From: Actinomycetota bacterium
GTDB lineage: Bacteria; Actinomycetota; Geothermincolia; Geothermincolales; RBG-13-55-18
Length of the DNA: 9,304 nucleotides
Assembly: GCA_028275245.1 (NCBI GenBank)
Contig: JAPWVA010000025.1
Span: 1 to 9,304, forward strand
Direction of reading: 5' to 3'
The position numbers were made by a program, and so were the translations under genes. Below are positions 1-6,534 of this stretch, piece by piece (the stretch's first letter is position 1; the number at the start of each line of letters is the position of its first letter). Under the pieces are notes generated by a model. That model had not been told where the DNA came from, did no database searches, and was given only the letters and a program-made list of their open reading frames with translations.

Positions 1-138
1 GTTGTGGAACGCATCAGCAGGGTGGGAGAGGAATTCCGCGAAGCGGGAGAAAACCTGGAGGAGGCCAGAGAGGCGTTGGAGGAGCTGGCTCACCCCACCC
101 TGGGCTCCCTTCTACGCTCCTTCTCTCTCCGGGATTGA
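1..138 (+). CDS. C-terminal end of an unrecognised protein (5' truncated)
   Basis: Frame 1 is open from the window edge to a TGA at 136-138 and gives the last 45 residues of a protein. The segment is rich in Glu, Arg and Leu, with heptad-like spacing (EEFREAGENLEEAREALEEL), so it is probably an amphipathic helix or coiled coil. The tail ends in LLRSFSLRD. No catalytic motif is visible and I do not recognise the family. It is the only protein gene on the plus strand here and runs convergently towards clpX. Coding is inferred from the helix-like composition and the open frame reaching the edge. The rest of the gene lies outside the window. Confidence 0.55.
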   Translation, partial: VVERISRVGEEFREAGENLEEAREALEELAHPTLGSLLRSFSLRD

Positions 139-566
139 GCCCCGATCCTAAGCGCCGGAACCCCGGACGGCGGAGCCTTTCTCCCTCTTACCCTTCGCGA
201 CGGGAAGGGTTTCGGGCCACTCCCGACGGACACCCTCAAGGCCGAGCATGCCGACACAGGCGAGCACGCTACTTACCCCTGTGACCCCGCAGAAGGGAAC
301 CGTTTTCCGGCTCCAACGCCGCATGGGGCTTCCGCCAGCGGTACTCCCCTCTTGCCCGGGGCACGGCCACGAGGGGGCCTCTTCCCCCAGGAAGGGCAAT
401 CCCCGGGCTTCCTCCGATGCCCCAAGGATTAGGATGCAAGCGGGAGACGATCTGCCCAGGAAACCCAGGGTGGATGAAACACGGTTCCGATAAGCCAGCC
501 GTTAGGACTCGCGGAATCCCCACAAGGGAAAGATCCGGGGCTTGGGCTCGAGGGCTTCCCTAGGGC
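139..566. other. Convergent intergenic region, no gene seen
   Basis: This 428-base gap separates the ends of two converging genes. Short open frames exist on both strands, but they overlap one another, lack family resemblance and look like GC-rich noise. A short inverted repeat (five G at 373-377, five C at 384-388) could form a hairpin in transcripts of either strand. No T tract follows it, so it is not a convincing intrinsic terminator. I looked for riboswitch, RNase P, tmRNA and SRP RNA core motifs and found none. Confidence 0.5.
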
Positions 567-1835
567 TCAGGCGCTCTCTTCCTCCTCCTCTTCCTTGTAA
601 TCCATGCCCGAGGTGACCAGGGTGGGCTCCACGCCCTTCTCTATGGTGTCCTTGGTCACCACGCAGCGGATGATATCGTTGCGGGAGGGAAGCTCGTACA
701 TCACGTCCAGCAGGCATTCCTCCAGGATGGCCCGCAGGCCGCGGGCCCCGGTGTTCCTCTCCAAGGCCTTGCGGGCTACCGCCCTGAGGGCGCCCTCGGT
801 GAAGCGCAGCTCCACCCCGTCGAACTCGAAGATCTTTTTGTACTGCTTTACCAGGGCGTTCTTGGGCTCGGTGAGGATCTTCAAGAGGTGGTCCTCGGTG
901 AGCCCGTGGAAGACGGCGATCACCGGTAGGCGTCCCACGAACTCGGGGATGAGACCGTACTTGAGAAGGTCCTCCGGCATTACCTGTTCTAAGATCTGGC
1001 CGATGTCCTTCTCCTCCCTCCGGCGCACATCGGCCCCGAAACCTATTCCCTTCTTCCCGATGCGGTTCTCGATGATCTTCTCCAGCCCGGCGAAGGCGCC
1101 GCCGCAAATGAAGAGGATATTGGTGGTGTCGATCTGGATGAACTCCTGGTGGGGGTGCTTGCGGCCCCCTTGAGGGGGCACGCTAGCCACGGTGCCCTCC
1201 AGTATCTTGAGCAGGGCTTGCTGTACCCCCTCGCCCGACACGTCCCGGGTGATGGAGGGGTTCTCGGACTTGCGGGCTATCTTGTCGATCTCGTCGATGT
1301 AGATGATCCCCGTCTCCGCCCGCTTAACGTCGTAATCAGCGGCTTGGATGAGCTTGAGAAGGATGTTCTCCACGTCCTCCCCCACGTAGCCCGCCTCGGT
1401 GAGGGTGGTGGCGTCGGCTATGCAGAAGGGGACGTTGAGGATCTTGGCCAGGGTCTGGGCGATAAGCGTCTTGCCGCACCCGGTGGGCCCGATGAGGATT
1501 ATGTTGCTCTTTTGCAACTCCACGTCGTCGGAATAGGCCCCCACCTGGATGCGCTTGTAGTGGTTGTAGACGGCCACGGACAAGATCTTCTTGGCCTTCT
1601 CCTGGCCCACCACGTAGTCGTCGAGGAAGCGGTAGATCTCCGCCGGCTTGGGAAGCTCTTCCAACCGCAGCTCGGGGGTCTCCGCCAGCTCCTCCTCGAT
1701 GATCTCGTTGCAAAGGTCTATGCATTCGTCGCAGATATATACCCCCGGGCCTGCGATGAGCTTCTTCACTTGCCTTTGGCTCTTTCCACAGAAGGAGCAC
1801 TTGAGGAGATCGCCACCTTCACCGAACTTGGCCAA
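567..1835 (-). CDS. clpX: ClpX, ATP-dependent unfoldase subunit of the ClpXP protease
   Basis: ClpX forms an AAA+ hexamer that recognises tagged or damaged cytoplasmic proteins, unfolds them with ATP and threads them into ClpP. The 422-residue product is of normal length. It has the N-terminal zinc-binding domain (Cys13, Cys16, Cys35, Cys38), Walker A GPTGCGKT at 116-123 and pore loop GYVG at 149-152. Walker B IIYIDE is at 177-182, the RKH loop at 225-227, the ClpP-docking IGF loop at 264-266 and sensor 2 GARGLR at 363-368. All key residues are intact. Cys in Walker A instead of the commoner Ser is, from memory, typical of actinobacterial ClpX. The start is TTG, with GGAGGT four bases upstream. 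The tail is acidic (KEEEEEESA). It lies 29 bases after clpP on the same strand, so ClpP and ClpX are probably co-expressed. Confidence 0.97.
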   Translation of the reverse strand: MAKFGEGGDLLKCSFCGKSQRQVKKLIAGPGVYICDECIDLCNEIIEEELAETPELRLEELPKPAEIYRFLDDYVVGQEKAKKILSVAVYNHYKRIQVGAYSDDVELQKSNIILIGPTGCGKTLIAQTLAKILNVPFCIADATTLTEAGYVGEDVENILLKLIQAADYDVKRAETGIIYIDEIDKIARKSENPSITRDVSGEGVQQALLKILEGTVASVPPQGGRKHPHQEFIQIDTTNILFICGGAFAGLEKIIENRIGKKGIGFGADVRRREEKDIGQILEQVMPEDLLKYGLIPEFVGRLPVIAVFHGLTEDHLLKILTEPKNALVKQYKKIFEFDGVELRFTEGALRAVARKALERNTGARGLRAILEECLLDVMYELPSRNDIIRCVVTKDTIEKGVEPTLVTSGMDYKEEEEEESA

Positions 1836-1864
1836 TTCTACCTCCGAGATAACTTCTTCCTGGT

Positions 1865-2479
1865 TTACTTCTTGGTCCTCTTGGTCTCCTCCTCTTTGCG
1901 CTCGATCACCGCGTCGATGATGCCGTACTCCACCGCCTGCTGGGCGGTGAGGATGAAATCCCGGTCCGTGTCGCGGTGGATCTTCTCGATGGGCTGGCCG
2001 GTATGCTTGGCCAGTATCTCGTCGAGGATCTGGCGCAACCGGAGGATCTCCCGGGCATGGATGTCGATGTCCACGGCCTGGCCACTGGCCCCTCCCATGG
2101 GCTGATGCAACAGTATGCGGGCGTGGGGAAGGGCGAAGCGCTTGCCGGGGGCCCCGGCGGCCAGCAGGATGGCCGCCCCAGAGGCCGCCTGCCCGATGCA
2201 GATGGTGGACACGTCCGCCTTCACATACTGCATGGTGTCGTAGATGGCCAGAGTGGAGGTGACGACCCCCCCGGGGCTGTTGATATAGAGGTGGATGTCC
2301 TTTTCCGGGTCCTCCGACTCCAGGTGGAGCAGCTGGGCCATCACCAGATTGGCCACGTGGTCATCTATCTCGGTTCCCAGGAAGACGATGCGGTCCTTGA
2401 GCAGCCGGGAGTAGATGTCGAAGGACCTTTCCCCCCTGTTGGTCTGCTCGATGACTATGGGTATGAGTGCCTCTGCCAT
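1865..2479 (-). CDS. clpP: ClpP, serine protease subunit of ClpXP
   Basis: ClpP builds the double-heptamer proteolytic chamber that cuts polypeptides delivered by ClpX. The protein has 204 residues, the usual size. The catalytic triad is Ser100 (GQAASGA), His125 (LLHQP) and Asp174 (TDRDF); the Ser-His and His-Asp spacings match those I recall for E. coli ClpP. The segment INSPGG at 66-71 is the family oxyanion-region motif. The usual Met-Gly after the catalytic Ser is replaced by Gly-Ala, a variation I regard as normal among actinobacterial ClpPs. ATG start with a weak GGTGA Shine-Dalgarno. It lies between tig and clpX, and only one clpP is seen in the window, so whether it works as a homomer or with a second ClpP elsewhere is unknown. 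A perfect TATAAT upstream suggests its own promoter. Confidence 0.97.
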   Translation of the reverse strand: MAEALIPIVIEQTNRGERSFDIYSRLLKDRIVFLGTEIDDHVANLVMAQLLHLESEDPEKDIHLYINSPGGVVTSTLAIYDTMQYVKADVSTICIGQAASGAAILLAAGAPGKRFALPHARILLHQPMGGASGQAVDIDIHAREILRLRQILDEILAKHTGQPIEKIHRDTDRDFILTAQQAVEYGIIDAVIERKEEETKRTKK

Positions 2480-2512
2480 CTTTCATCACCCAGTAAACGT
2501 CTTTTCGTCTCG

Positions 2513-2518
2513 ATTATA
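2513..2518 (-). promoter_or_regulatory. -10 box of a probable clpPX promoter
   Basis: The minus strand reads TATAAT in the 64-base gap between tig and clpP, about 34 bases before the clpP ATG. This would place a transcription start near 2506 and give a short leader of about 27 bases. No good -35 is found at 16-18 bases; the nearest TTGACA-like string (ATGACA) is 23 bases upstream. In such GC-rich DNA a perfect -10 is unlikely by chance. It would let clpP and clpX be transcribed independently of tig. I see no ClgR-like or HspR-like operator, judged from remembered consensus sequences. Confidence 0.5.
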
Positions 2519-2543
2519 CCCCGCCTCCGCCGGCCTTTACCTG

Positions 2544-3947
2544 TCATTCCCCGGAGCCCTTCTGCCCTTCCGGTTCCTCCCCAGCAGCTGGCTCCTCATC
2601 GGCCGCGGTAGTATCCCCTTCCCGGCCCTGCTTCTCTTCCCCTTCACCGGCAATTACGGCATTGTCCACCAGAAACTTGAGGGCCTTTTCGTGCAAAAGG
2701 TCCACCTTGAGCTCTTCCAACAGGCCCCTTTCCTCCAGCACCTGTCGGTACTCTTCGGCGTCGATGCCCAGGGACGTGGCCCGCCGCAGGACCTCCTCGT
2801 CCAGCTCCCGGTCGGAGACGGAGATACCCTCGGCCCGCGCCACCGCCTCCAGCACCAGCTCGTTCTTGATCAGCCGCTCTGCCTCGGCGGCGAACTCCTC
2901 CTCCATCCTCTTCTCGGTGTAGTTGGCCGCCTGGAGGAAGCTCTGCAGTGATATGTCCCGGCTGGCCAGGCGGGCCTCCAGCTCCTTCCGGCGGGCCTCC
3001 ACGTAGCGGTCGATCATCTTCCTGGGGATATCCACCTCCAGGTCCCGGGTCAGCTTCTCCATGATGCGCTGGCGGACCGTCTCCTCCGCCCTCTCCTTCT
3101 TGGCCCGGCTTATCTTCTCCCTCAGGTCGGCCTTGAGCTCCTCCAAAGTGTCGAAACTGCTGGCCTCCTTGGCGAAATCGTCGTTCAGCTCAGGGAGCTT
3201 CTTGACCTTTACCTCCTTCACCAGGACCTTGAAGGAGGCTATCTTGCCGGCCAGCTCTGGGTCGGGATGGGTTTCCGGCATCTTCACCTTGATATCCAAG
3301 ATGTCACCCTTGCGCTTGCCCAAAAGCTCCCGGTTGAACTCGGGCCAGATGTCGGGGCGACCGATCTCCAGCATGTAGTCCTTGGCGGAGCTCCCGGGGA
3401 AGGGCTTGCCGTTGACGTCGCCGTCGAAGTCGATAAGGGCGAAGTCCCCCTCCGCCAGGGTCTTGCCCTCCATCACTTCCAGCTGGGCGAACCTGTCCCT
3501 CAGGCTCTCCAGGGCCCGCTGGACCTCCTCCTCGGTGGCCTCCTCCTCGGGGGCCTCCACTTCTATCCCTTTGTATCCGGTGACCTCCACCCGGGGCTTT
3601 ACCTCTACCTCGGCCTCGAAGACCAGGGGCTTGCCCTCCTCCACGCTGATGGAATCCCAGTCCAGCTCCGGATCGTCGATGGGTTCCAGCTCCAGGAGGC
3701 GGAGGGCCTCCGCGTAATACCCGGGTACGTCGGTCTGCTTCACCTCCTCCACAACGGGCTCCATGCCCAACCTGGCCTGGAGGACCCTGCGGGGCACCTT
3801 GCCCCGGCGGAAACCGGGCACGAAAACCTCGCGGGCCAGGCGCCGGAAAGCGCGGTCAATGGCCCTGTCCACCTCTTCGGCGGGCACCTCCACCCGGATC
3901 TTCACCTTGTTCTTGTCCACTATCTCCTTTTCCGCCTTCACCTTCAC
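2544..3947 (-). CDS. tig: Trigger factor, ribosome-associated chaperone and prolyl isomerase
   Basis: Trigger factor binds ribosomal protein L23 at the exit tunnel and shields nascent chains. The chosen product has 467 residues. The ribosome-binding signature GFRRGKVP starts at residue 45, close to its E. coli position. The FKBP-like prolyl isomerase domain runs from about 166 to 245 (EGDFALIDFDGDVNGKPF). The C-terminal helical chaperone domain follows. The end is a low-complexity acidic tail rich in Glu, Gly and Ala, longer than in E. coli (432 residues in total). I chose the GTG at 3947 because AAGGAG lies 9 bases before it and the family-like sequence VKVKAEKEIVDKNKVKIRVEV begins there. 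The frame stays open further upstream, but that would run into the tRNA-Leu gene. First gene of a tig-clpP-clpX cluster, an arrangement also known from E. coli. Confidence 0.95.
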   Translation of the reverse strand: MKVKAEKEIVDKNKVKIRVEVPAEEVDRAIDRAFRRLAREVFVPGFRRGKVPRRVLQARLGMEPVVEEVKQTDVPGYYAEALRLLELEPIDDPELDWDSISVEEGKPLVFEAEVEVKPRVEVTGYKGIEVEAPEEEATEEEVQRALESLRDRFAQLEVMEGKTLAEGDFALIDFDGDVNGKPFPGSSAKDYMLEIGRPDIWPEFNRELLGKRKGDILDIKVKMPETHPDPELAGKIASFKVLVKEVKVKKLPELNDDFAKEASSFDTLEELKADLREKISRAKKERAEETVRQRIMEKLTRDLEVDIPRKMIDRYVEARRKELEARLASRDISLQSFLQAANYTEKRMEEEFAAEAERLIKNELVLEAVARAEGISVSDRELDEEVLRRATSLGIDAEEYRQVLEERGLLEELKVDLLHEKALKFLVDNAVIAGEGEEKQGREGDTTAADEEPAAGEEPEGQKGSGE

Positions 3948-4002
3948 CGCTGGACTCTCCTTTTCACCTGCAAGGACCTGCACGAACGAAAGCGGGCTGC
4001 CA

Positions 4003-4021
4003 GGCAGGACCCTGCCGGTCC
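4003..4021 (-). promoter_or_regulatory. Two overlapping, mutually exclusive hairpins in the tig leader
   Basis: On the minus strand, GGACC (4021-4017) pairs with GGTCC (4011-4007) around a 5-base loop. The same bases can instead form GGCAGG/CCTGCC across 4016-4003. Both cannot form at once. They lie 56-74 bases upstream of the tig GTG. Whether this is a regulatory switch or a chance overlap cannot be told from one sequence. Confidence 0.3.
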
Positions 4022-4047
4022 CCGCGACCCGCGCCGCATTCGATCCC

Positions 4048-4081
4048 AAAAAAATCCCCTTCCCCTCCAAGACCAGGGGGG
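4048..4081 (-). terminator. Possible intrinsic terminator after tRNA-Leu
   Basis: Just after the tRNA-Leu CCA end, the minus strand has a C-rich arm (4081-4075) that can pair with G runs downstream (a five-base CCCCT/AGGGG stem, or an alternative using the next GGGG). Seven T follow at 4054-4048. The stem is short and the best-paired version lies 7 bases from the T run, so this is a weak call. If it works incompletely, tRNA-Leu and tig could share a transcript. I found no clear promoter between them. Confidence 0.35.
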
Positions 4082-4085
4082 TTTG

Positions 4086-4170
4086 TGGTGCGAGAGGGGG
4101 GACTCGAACCCCCACGGGTCTCCCCACTGGATCCTAAGTCCAGCGCGTCTACCGATTCCGCCACTCTCGC
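4086..4170 (-). tRNA. tRNA-Leu (anticodon UAG), CCA encoded
   Basis: The minus strand folds into a complete class II tRNA. The acceptor arm is GCGAGAG with CTCTCGC, the D-arm region includes GGTAGACGC, and the anticodon stem CTGGA/TCCAG encloses loop CTTAGGA with anticodon TAG. A long variable arm typical of tRNA-Leu follows, then T loop TTCGAGT, discriminator A (4089) and an encoded CCA (4088-4086). It reads CUA codons and, by wobble, other CUN codons. It lies 138 bases upstream of the tig start on the same strand. Confidence 0.95.
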
Positions 4171-4422
4171 CCGGTGGGAACGATCAGGCATAACTATGCT
4201 ACTACAGGGGTGGGGGCAAGGCAATAAAAGGCGACGTGAGGCCGCTTTTCGCCGCTCCCGGGAACCTTCGCGGATCCCGCTGGAGATCGCTGAGGAGGCG
4301 AGCCTGCAGCGCCCCGCTGTTTTCGCATGCGCCGTCCATCTGGGAATTACCACGAAGGCTGCCGGGTAGGTATGATGGGTGGAGGCATGATGAGGTGTTC
4401 TCTCCCATCCCGGGATTCCTTC

Positions 4423-4495
4423 CCTCCCGATATGCTGGCCGCCCGGGGGACCGCGATTTCCCTCCCCAAGGCAGTAAAGGCCCCCCATCGGGAGG
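4423..4495. repeat. 9-bp perfect inverted repeat, possible structured RNA
   Basis: CCTCCCGAT at 4423-4431 is the exact reverse complement of ATCGGGAGG at 4487-4495. An inner GGCC at 4437-4440 can pair with GGCC at 4479-4482, continuing the helix after a small 5/4 internal loop. The region in between can form further GC pairs. This could be a small structured RNA, a cis element or chance in GC-rich DNA. Strand is undetermined and no known RNA family is recognised. Confidence 0.3.
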
Positions 4496-4622
4496 ATGGC
4501 CCCGAGCAGCCGTCCTCGCAAAACGCACCCCGTGGTCCTGACCCCCCTTGTAAATGGGCTTAGGTCCCTTTCCTCCTTCCCCTCACCCCGGTGCGCTCCC
4601 AAACCAGCCCTGGACCACGCCA

Positions 4623-4631
4623 TGTTATAAT
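4623..4631 (+). promoter_or_regulatory. Extended -10 promoter for tRNA-Arg and tRNA-His
   Basis: The plus strand reads TGTTATAAT, a perfect TATAAT with the upstream TGn of extended -10 promoters. No TTGACA-like -35 is found at 17 bases, which fits extended -10 promoters that do not need one. The start would be near 4638, leaving about 50 bases of leader before tRNA-Arg at 4688. Confidence 0.6.
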
Positions 4632-4687
4632 CCCTGTGCCGGGGTGTTAACTTCACCCTTTTCATGAGCTATCATCGAAATGGACGC

Positions 4688-4764
<77 letters not shown>

Positions 4765-4773
4765 GCCCAGCGT

Positions 4774-4850
4774 GGTGGGGGTAGCTCAGTAGGTAGAGCA
4801 CAGGGTTGTGGCCCCTGTGGTCGCGGGTTCGAGTCCCGTCCCTCACCCCA
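4774..4850 (+). tRNA. tRNA-His (anticodon GUG), CCA encoded
   Basis: The acceptor stem is GTGGGGG with CCCTCAC. The extra 5' base G at 4774 faces discriminator C at 4847, the G-1:C73 identity pair of tRNA-His. The anticodon stem CAGGG/CCCTG encloses loop TTGTGGC with anticodon GTG. The T arm is GCGGG-TTCGAGT-CCCGT and CCA is encoded at 4848-4850. Six T follow at once (4851-4856), so the folded tRNA plus this T run may act as the terminator. Confidence 0.96.
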
Positions 4851-5313
4851 TTTTTTGTGTATTAATCACCTTATTTTGTTCATATTTTTGTGCATTTATG
4901 TTTCCCGATCCCCGTATATCCCCACGGTAACTCCGGCAGCGGGCCCTCCTTATGGACCCAAAGCGGTCGCCCATCACGCCCCCGAGAACCAGGCAGCAGG
5001 ACCTGGGATCCGAGGGATGAGTCGGCGAGGGGGAAGATGAGGGATCGCGGGGCTACCGCCCGCGACCCACCAAGAGGTAAATGCAGGTTCGGCCCTCTCC
5101 TCGGAACATCTATATCTCGCGTAGCAAAACATCATGCTCATCGTGGCAGCCAGGCGCAAACCGATTTTCCTGGGGCACCCGCTATCATGTTTCCTCCGCT
5201 ATTTGGAATCCAGGCCCCATGTCGAATTCGGGGTGAGGAAACCTGGAGCGCCTTGGACAAACGAGCAGCGGAAAGTCCCTGTGGATGACTGGTGAAAAAC
5301 GAAACATAGAGAA
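4851..5313. other. Gene-free region between tRNA-His and tRNA-Pro, with AT-rich start
   Basis: The first 55 bases or so are strikingly T- and A-rich for this genome and start with the T run behind tRNA-His. The rest is GC-rich and contains a strong hairpin at 5041-5068 and a nested stem at 5210-5246 (CCAGG/CCTGG outside, CCCC/GGGG inside). Open frames here are short, overlap on both strands and match nothing I know. No riboswitch, ribozyme or RNase P core motif is recognised. Confidence 0.45.
5041..5068. repeat. Strong GC-rich hairpin
   Basis: TCGCGGG (5045-5051) is the exact reverse complement of CCCGCGA (5059-5065) around the 7-base loop GCTACCG. GGG (5041-5043) and CCC (5066-5068) extend the helix past a single bulged A. 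No T tract follows on either strand, so a classical terminator is not supported. It may be part of a structured RNA. Confidence 0.45.
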
Positions 5314-5391
5314 TGGTCGGGGTGGGCGGATTCGAACCGCCGACCTCATGCTCCCAAAGCATGCGCGCTAACCAAGCTGCGCTACACCCCG
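5314..5391 (-). tRNA. tRNA-Pro (anticodon UGG), CCA encoded
   Basis: On the minus strand the acceptor stem is CGGGGTG with CACCCCG. The D stem is GCGC/GCGC, the anticodon stem CATGC/GCATG encloses loop TTTGGGA with anticodon TGG, and the T arm is GGCGG-TTCGAAT-CCGCC. The discriminator is A and CCA is encoded (5316-5314). It reads CCA codons and, by wobble, other CCN codons. It is transcribed away from tRNA-Gly. Confidence 0.95.
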
Positions 5392-5402
5392 ACCGCAAGG
5401 AA

Positions 5403-5408
5403 ATTATA
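5403..5408 (-). promoter_or_regulatory. -10 box for tRNA-Pro
   Basis: The minus strand reads TATAAT ending 11 bases before the first base of tRNA-Pro, so transcription would begin about 5 bases ahead of the tRNA. The -35 is weak: TTCCCG with an 18-base spacer is the best candidate. The perfect -10 at the right distance makes the call fairly safe. Confidence 0.6.
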
Positions 5409-5492
5409 AATCCGACGGGCGGCAGGCGGGAACGCCGGCGGCCCAAAGGGTAACGTATGCCGGGGCATGGCAGGATGAGAAGACCGAGGGCC

Positions 5493-5525
5493 TTGACTTT
5501 TCAACCCCACCCGTTCTGTTAAAAT
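5493..5525 (+). promoter_or_regulatory. Probable promoter of tRNA-Gly
   Basis: A TTGACT (5493-5498) and a TAAAAT (5520-5525) precede tRNA-Gly, and the -10-like box ends 15 bases before the gene. The 21-base spacer is longer than ideal. A shifted pairing (TTTTCA at 5498-5503 as -35, 16-base spacer) is an alternative. This AT-rich island stands out from the surrounding GC-rich DNA. Confidence 0.5.
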
Positions 5526-5540
5526 ATATTGTTGGAGCGA

Positions 5541-5616
5541 GCGGGAGTAGCTCAGTTGGTAGAGTACGAGCCTTCCAAGCTCGGTGTCGCGGGTTCGAGT
5601 CCCGTCTCCCGCTCCA
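5541..5616 (+). tRNA. tRNA-Gly (anticodon UCC), CCA encoded
   Basis: The acceptor stem is GCGGGAG with CTCCCGC. The D stem is GCTC/GAGT (one G-T pair). The anticodon stem CGAGC/GCTCG encloses loop CTTCCAA with anticodon TCC, and the T arm is GCGGG-TTCGAGT-CCCGT. The discriminator is T and CCA is encoded at 5614-5616. It reads GGA and GGG codons. A run of seven T (5620-5626, after three A) follows directly and may terminate transcription. Confidence 0.96.
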
Positions 5617-5692
5617 AATTTTTTTCCCGGCATCCGGCGACACCGCCAAGGGTCGGTCAGCGCCCGGTCAAGGGATATGTTTTCACCGACGA

Positions 5693-5723
5693 CCCGAGCC
5701 GGGGAAGTCAGGATCCCCTCGGG
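5693..5723. repeat. Hairpin between convergent tRNA-Gly and rdgB
   Basis: CCCGA (5693-5697) pairs with TCGGG (5719-5723) and GGGGA (5701-5705) pairs with TCCCC (5714-5718) around an 8-base loop, with only a 3-base bulge. It lies in the 287-base gap between the ends of two converging genes. That is where a two-way transcription barrier would be expected, though no T tract follows. No gene is seen in the rest of this gap. Confidence 0.4.
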
Positions 5724-5844
5724 TGAGGCGCCTCCTCCGCCCCGAAATGCTCCCCGGAAGGGATCAACCCACGATACCTTCCCCGCTGACCCAAACTGGC
5801 GCCGAACTCCCTCGCGCGCCGGTTTCAAGGTGTAAGGTAAGGTA

Positions 5845-5906
5845 CCCACCATCCCCCCCACCATCCGCGATACTTACCCACCATCCCCCCACCCCCCGCG
5901 ATACTA
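5845..5906 (-). repeat. 30/32-bp G-rich tandem duplication at the rdgB stop
   Basis: Read on the minus strand, unit 1 (5906-5877) begins with the rdgB stop TAG. It is followed directly by a near-copy, unit 2 (5876-5845). Both share a TATCGCGG start and the end GGGGGGATGGTGGG. The runs of three to seven G on the RNA-like strand fit the pattern of G-quadruplex-forming sequence. Confidence 0.8.
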
Positions 5907-6527
5907 TGACTCCCAGAGCCACGAGGGCTCCCGCTTCTCCAGCATCTCCCGCAGGGCTCGCAACGCCGCGCCCCGGTGACTCAGGGCGTTCTTCTCCTCC
6001 AGACTGAGCTGAGCCATAGTCCTGTCCATCCCCTCGGGGATGAAAACGGGGTCGTAACCAAACCCCCCAGTGCCCCGCGGGGAGGTGGCTATCCTGCCCC
6101 GGCAAGTTCCCTCCAGGGATACCCAACGGCCGTCGGGATGGGCCAGGACCAGCACGCAGACGAAACGGGCACCCCGTCTCTTTTCCGGGATGCCCTCCAT
6201 CTCCCGCAGGAGGCGAGCTACGTTGGCGGCGTCATCCCCCTCCTTCCCGGCATACCGGGAGCTCATGACCCCGGGGGCTCCCCTTAGGGCGTCCACCTCC
6301 AGCCCGGAATCATCCGCCAGGGAGGGTAGACCGGCGAAGGAGGCCGCCGCCCGGGCCTTAAGGAGGGCGTTCTCGAGGAAGGTCTCCCCCGTCTCCTCCA
6401 CCGGCGGGAAATCGGGAAATTCACCCAGTCCCACCACCTCCAGGGGAAGGCCCTCCAGGATACGGGTGATCTCCCGCAACTTCCCACGGTTGCGGGTGGC
6501 CAAGAGAAGCCTGGTCAAATGGGCCAA
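5904..6527 (-). CDS. rdgB: RdgB/HAM1-type inosine/xanthosine triphosphate pyrophosphatase
   Basis: This enzyme hydrolyses ITP, dITP and XTP to monophosphates and so keeps deaminated purines out of DNA and RNA. The 207-residue protein shows the family motifs in order: TRNRGK at 11-16, GETFLENALLKA at 47-58, LADDSGLEVDAL at 70-81 (catalytic Asp region 72-73), GAPGVMSSRYAG at 83-94, GFGYDP at 155-160 and SHRG at 183-186. E. coli RdgB has 197 residues. I chose the TTG at 6527 because GGAGG lies five bases upstream and the family start follows within a few residues. A second in-frame TTG three codons on has no well-placed Shine-Dalgarno. The frame stays open for 113 codons upstream, but that part has no RdgB homology by eye. 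It is last in the murI-MBL-rph-rdgB order, yet 421 bases after rph, so it may have its own control. Confidence 0.95.
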   Translation of the reverse strand: MAHLTRLLLATRNRGKLREITRILEGLPLEVVGLGEFPDFPPVEETGETFLENALLKARAAASFAGLPSLADDSGLEVDALRGAPGVMSSRYAGKEGDDAANVARLLREMEGIPEKRRGARFVCVLVLAHPDGRWVSLEGTCRGRIATSPRGTGGFGYDPVFIPEGMDRTMAQLSLEEKNALSHRGAALRALREMLEKREPSWLWES

Positions 6528-6534
6528 CTCACCC

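Larger units (their letters stand above)
4171..4687. other. Divergent intergenic region between tRNA-Leu and tRNA-Arg
   Basis: This stretch of 517 bases holds no credible protein gene. The small open frames overlap on opposite strands and resemble nothing I know. Next to tRNA-Leu is a perfect short palindrome, GCATA-AC-TATGC (4188-4199), where that gene's -10 region should be. In the middle is a long-range inverted repeat (listed separately). Near the other end is an extended -10 box facing tRNA-Arg. Confidence 0.5.

Noticed and set aside
139..566. A cobalamin-type riboswitch or RNase P-like RNA
   Set aside because: Some short strings (for example the CCCAGGAAACCCAGG region near 446-460) look riboswitch-like, but the ordered core motifs are missing and both neighbouring genes end here, so no gene would be controlled.
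1149..2105. A 318-codon open frame on the plus strand opposite clpX and clpP
   Set aside because: It is antisense to two certain genes, resembles no known protein, and arises from the GC-rich codon pattern of the real genes. The same holds for the 211- and 308-codon frames opposite clpP and tig.
3948..4127. A longer trigger factor starting at 4127
   Set aside because: The extra 60 residues have no trigger factor character and the frame runs into tRNA-Leu. The GTG at 3947 has a good Shine-Dalgarno and a family-like start.
5041..5068. An intrinsic terminator
   Set aside because: The hairpin is strong, but no T run follows it on either strand.
4988..5090. A hammerhead ribozyme or c-di-GMP riboswitch near GATGAGTCGG
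   Set aside because: The conserved CTGATGA and GAAA core, or the GACGCAAAGC core, is absent.
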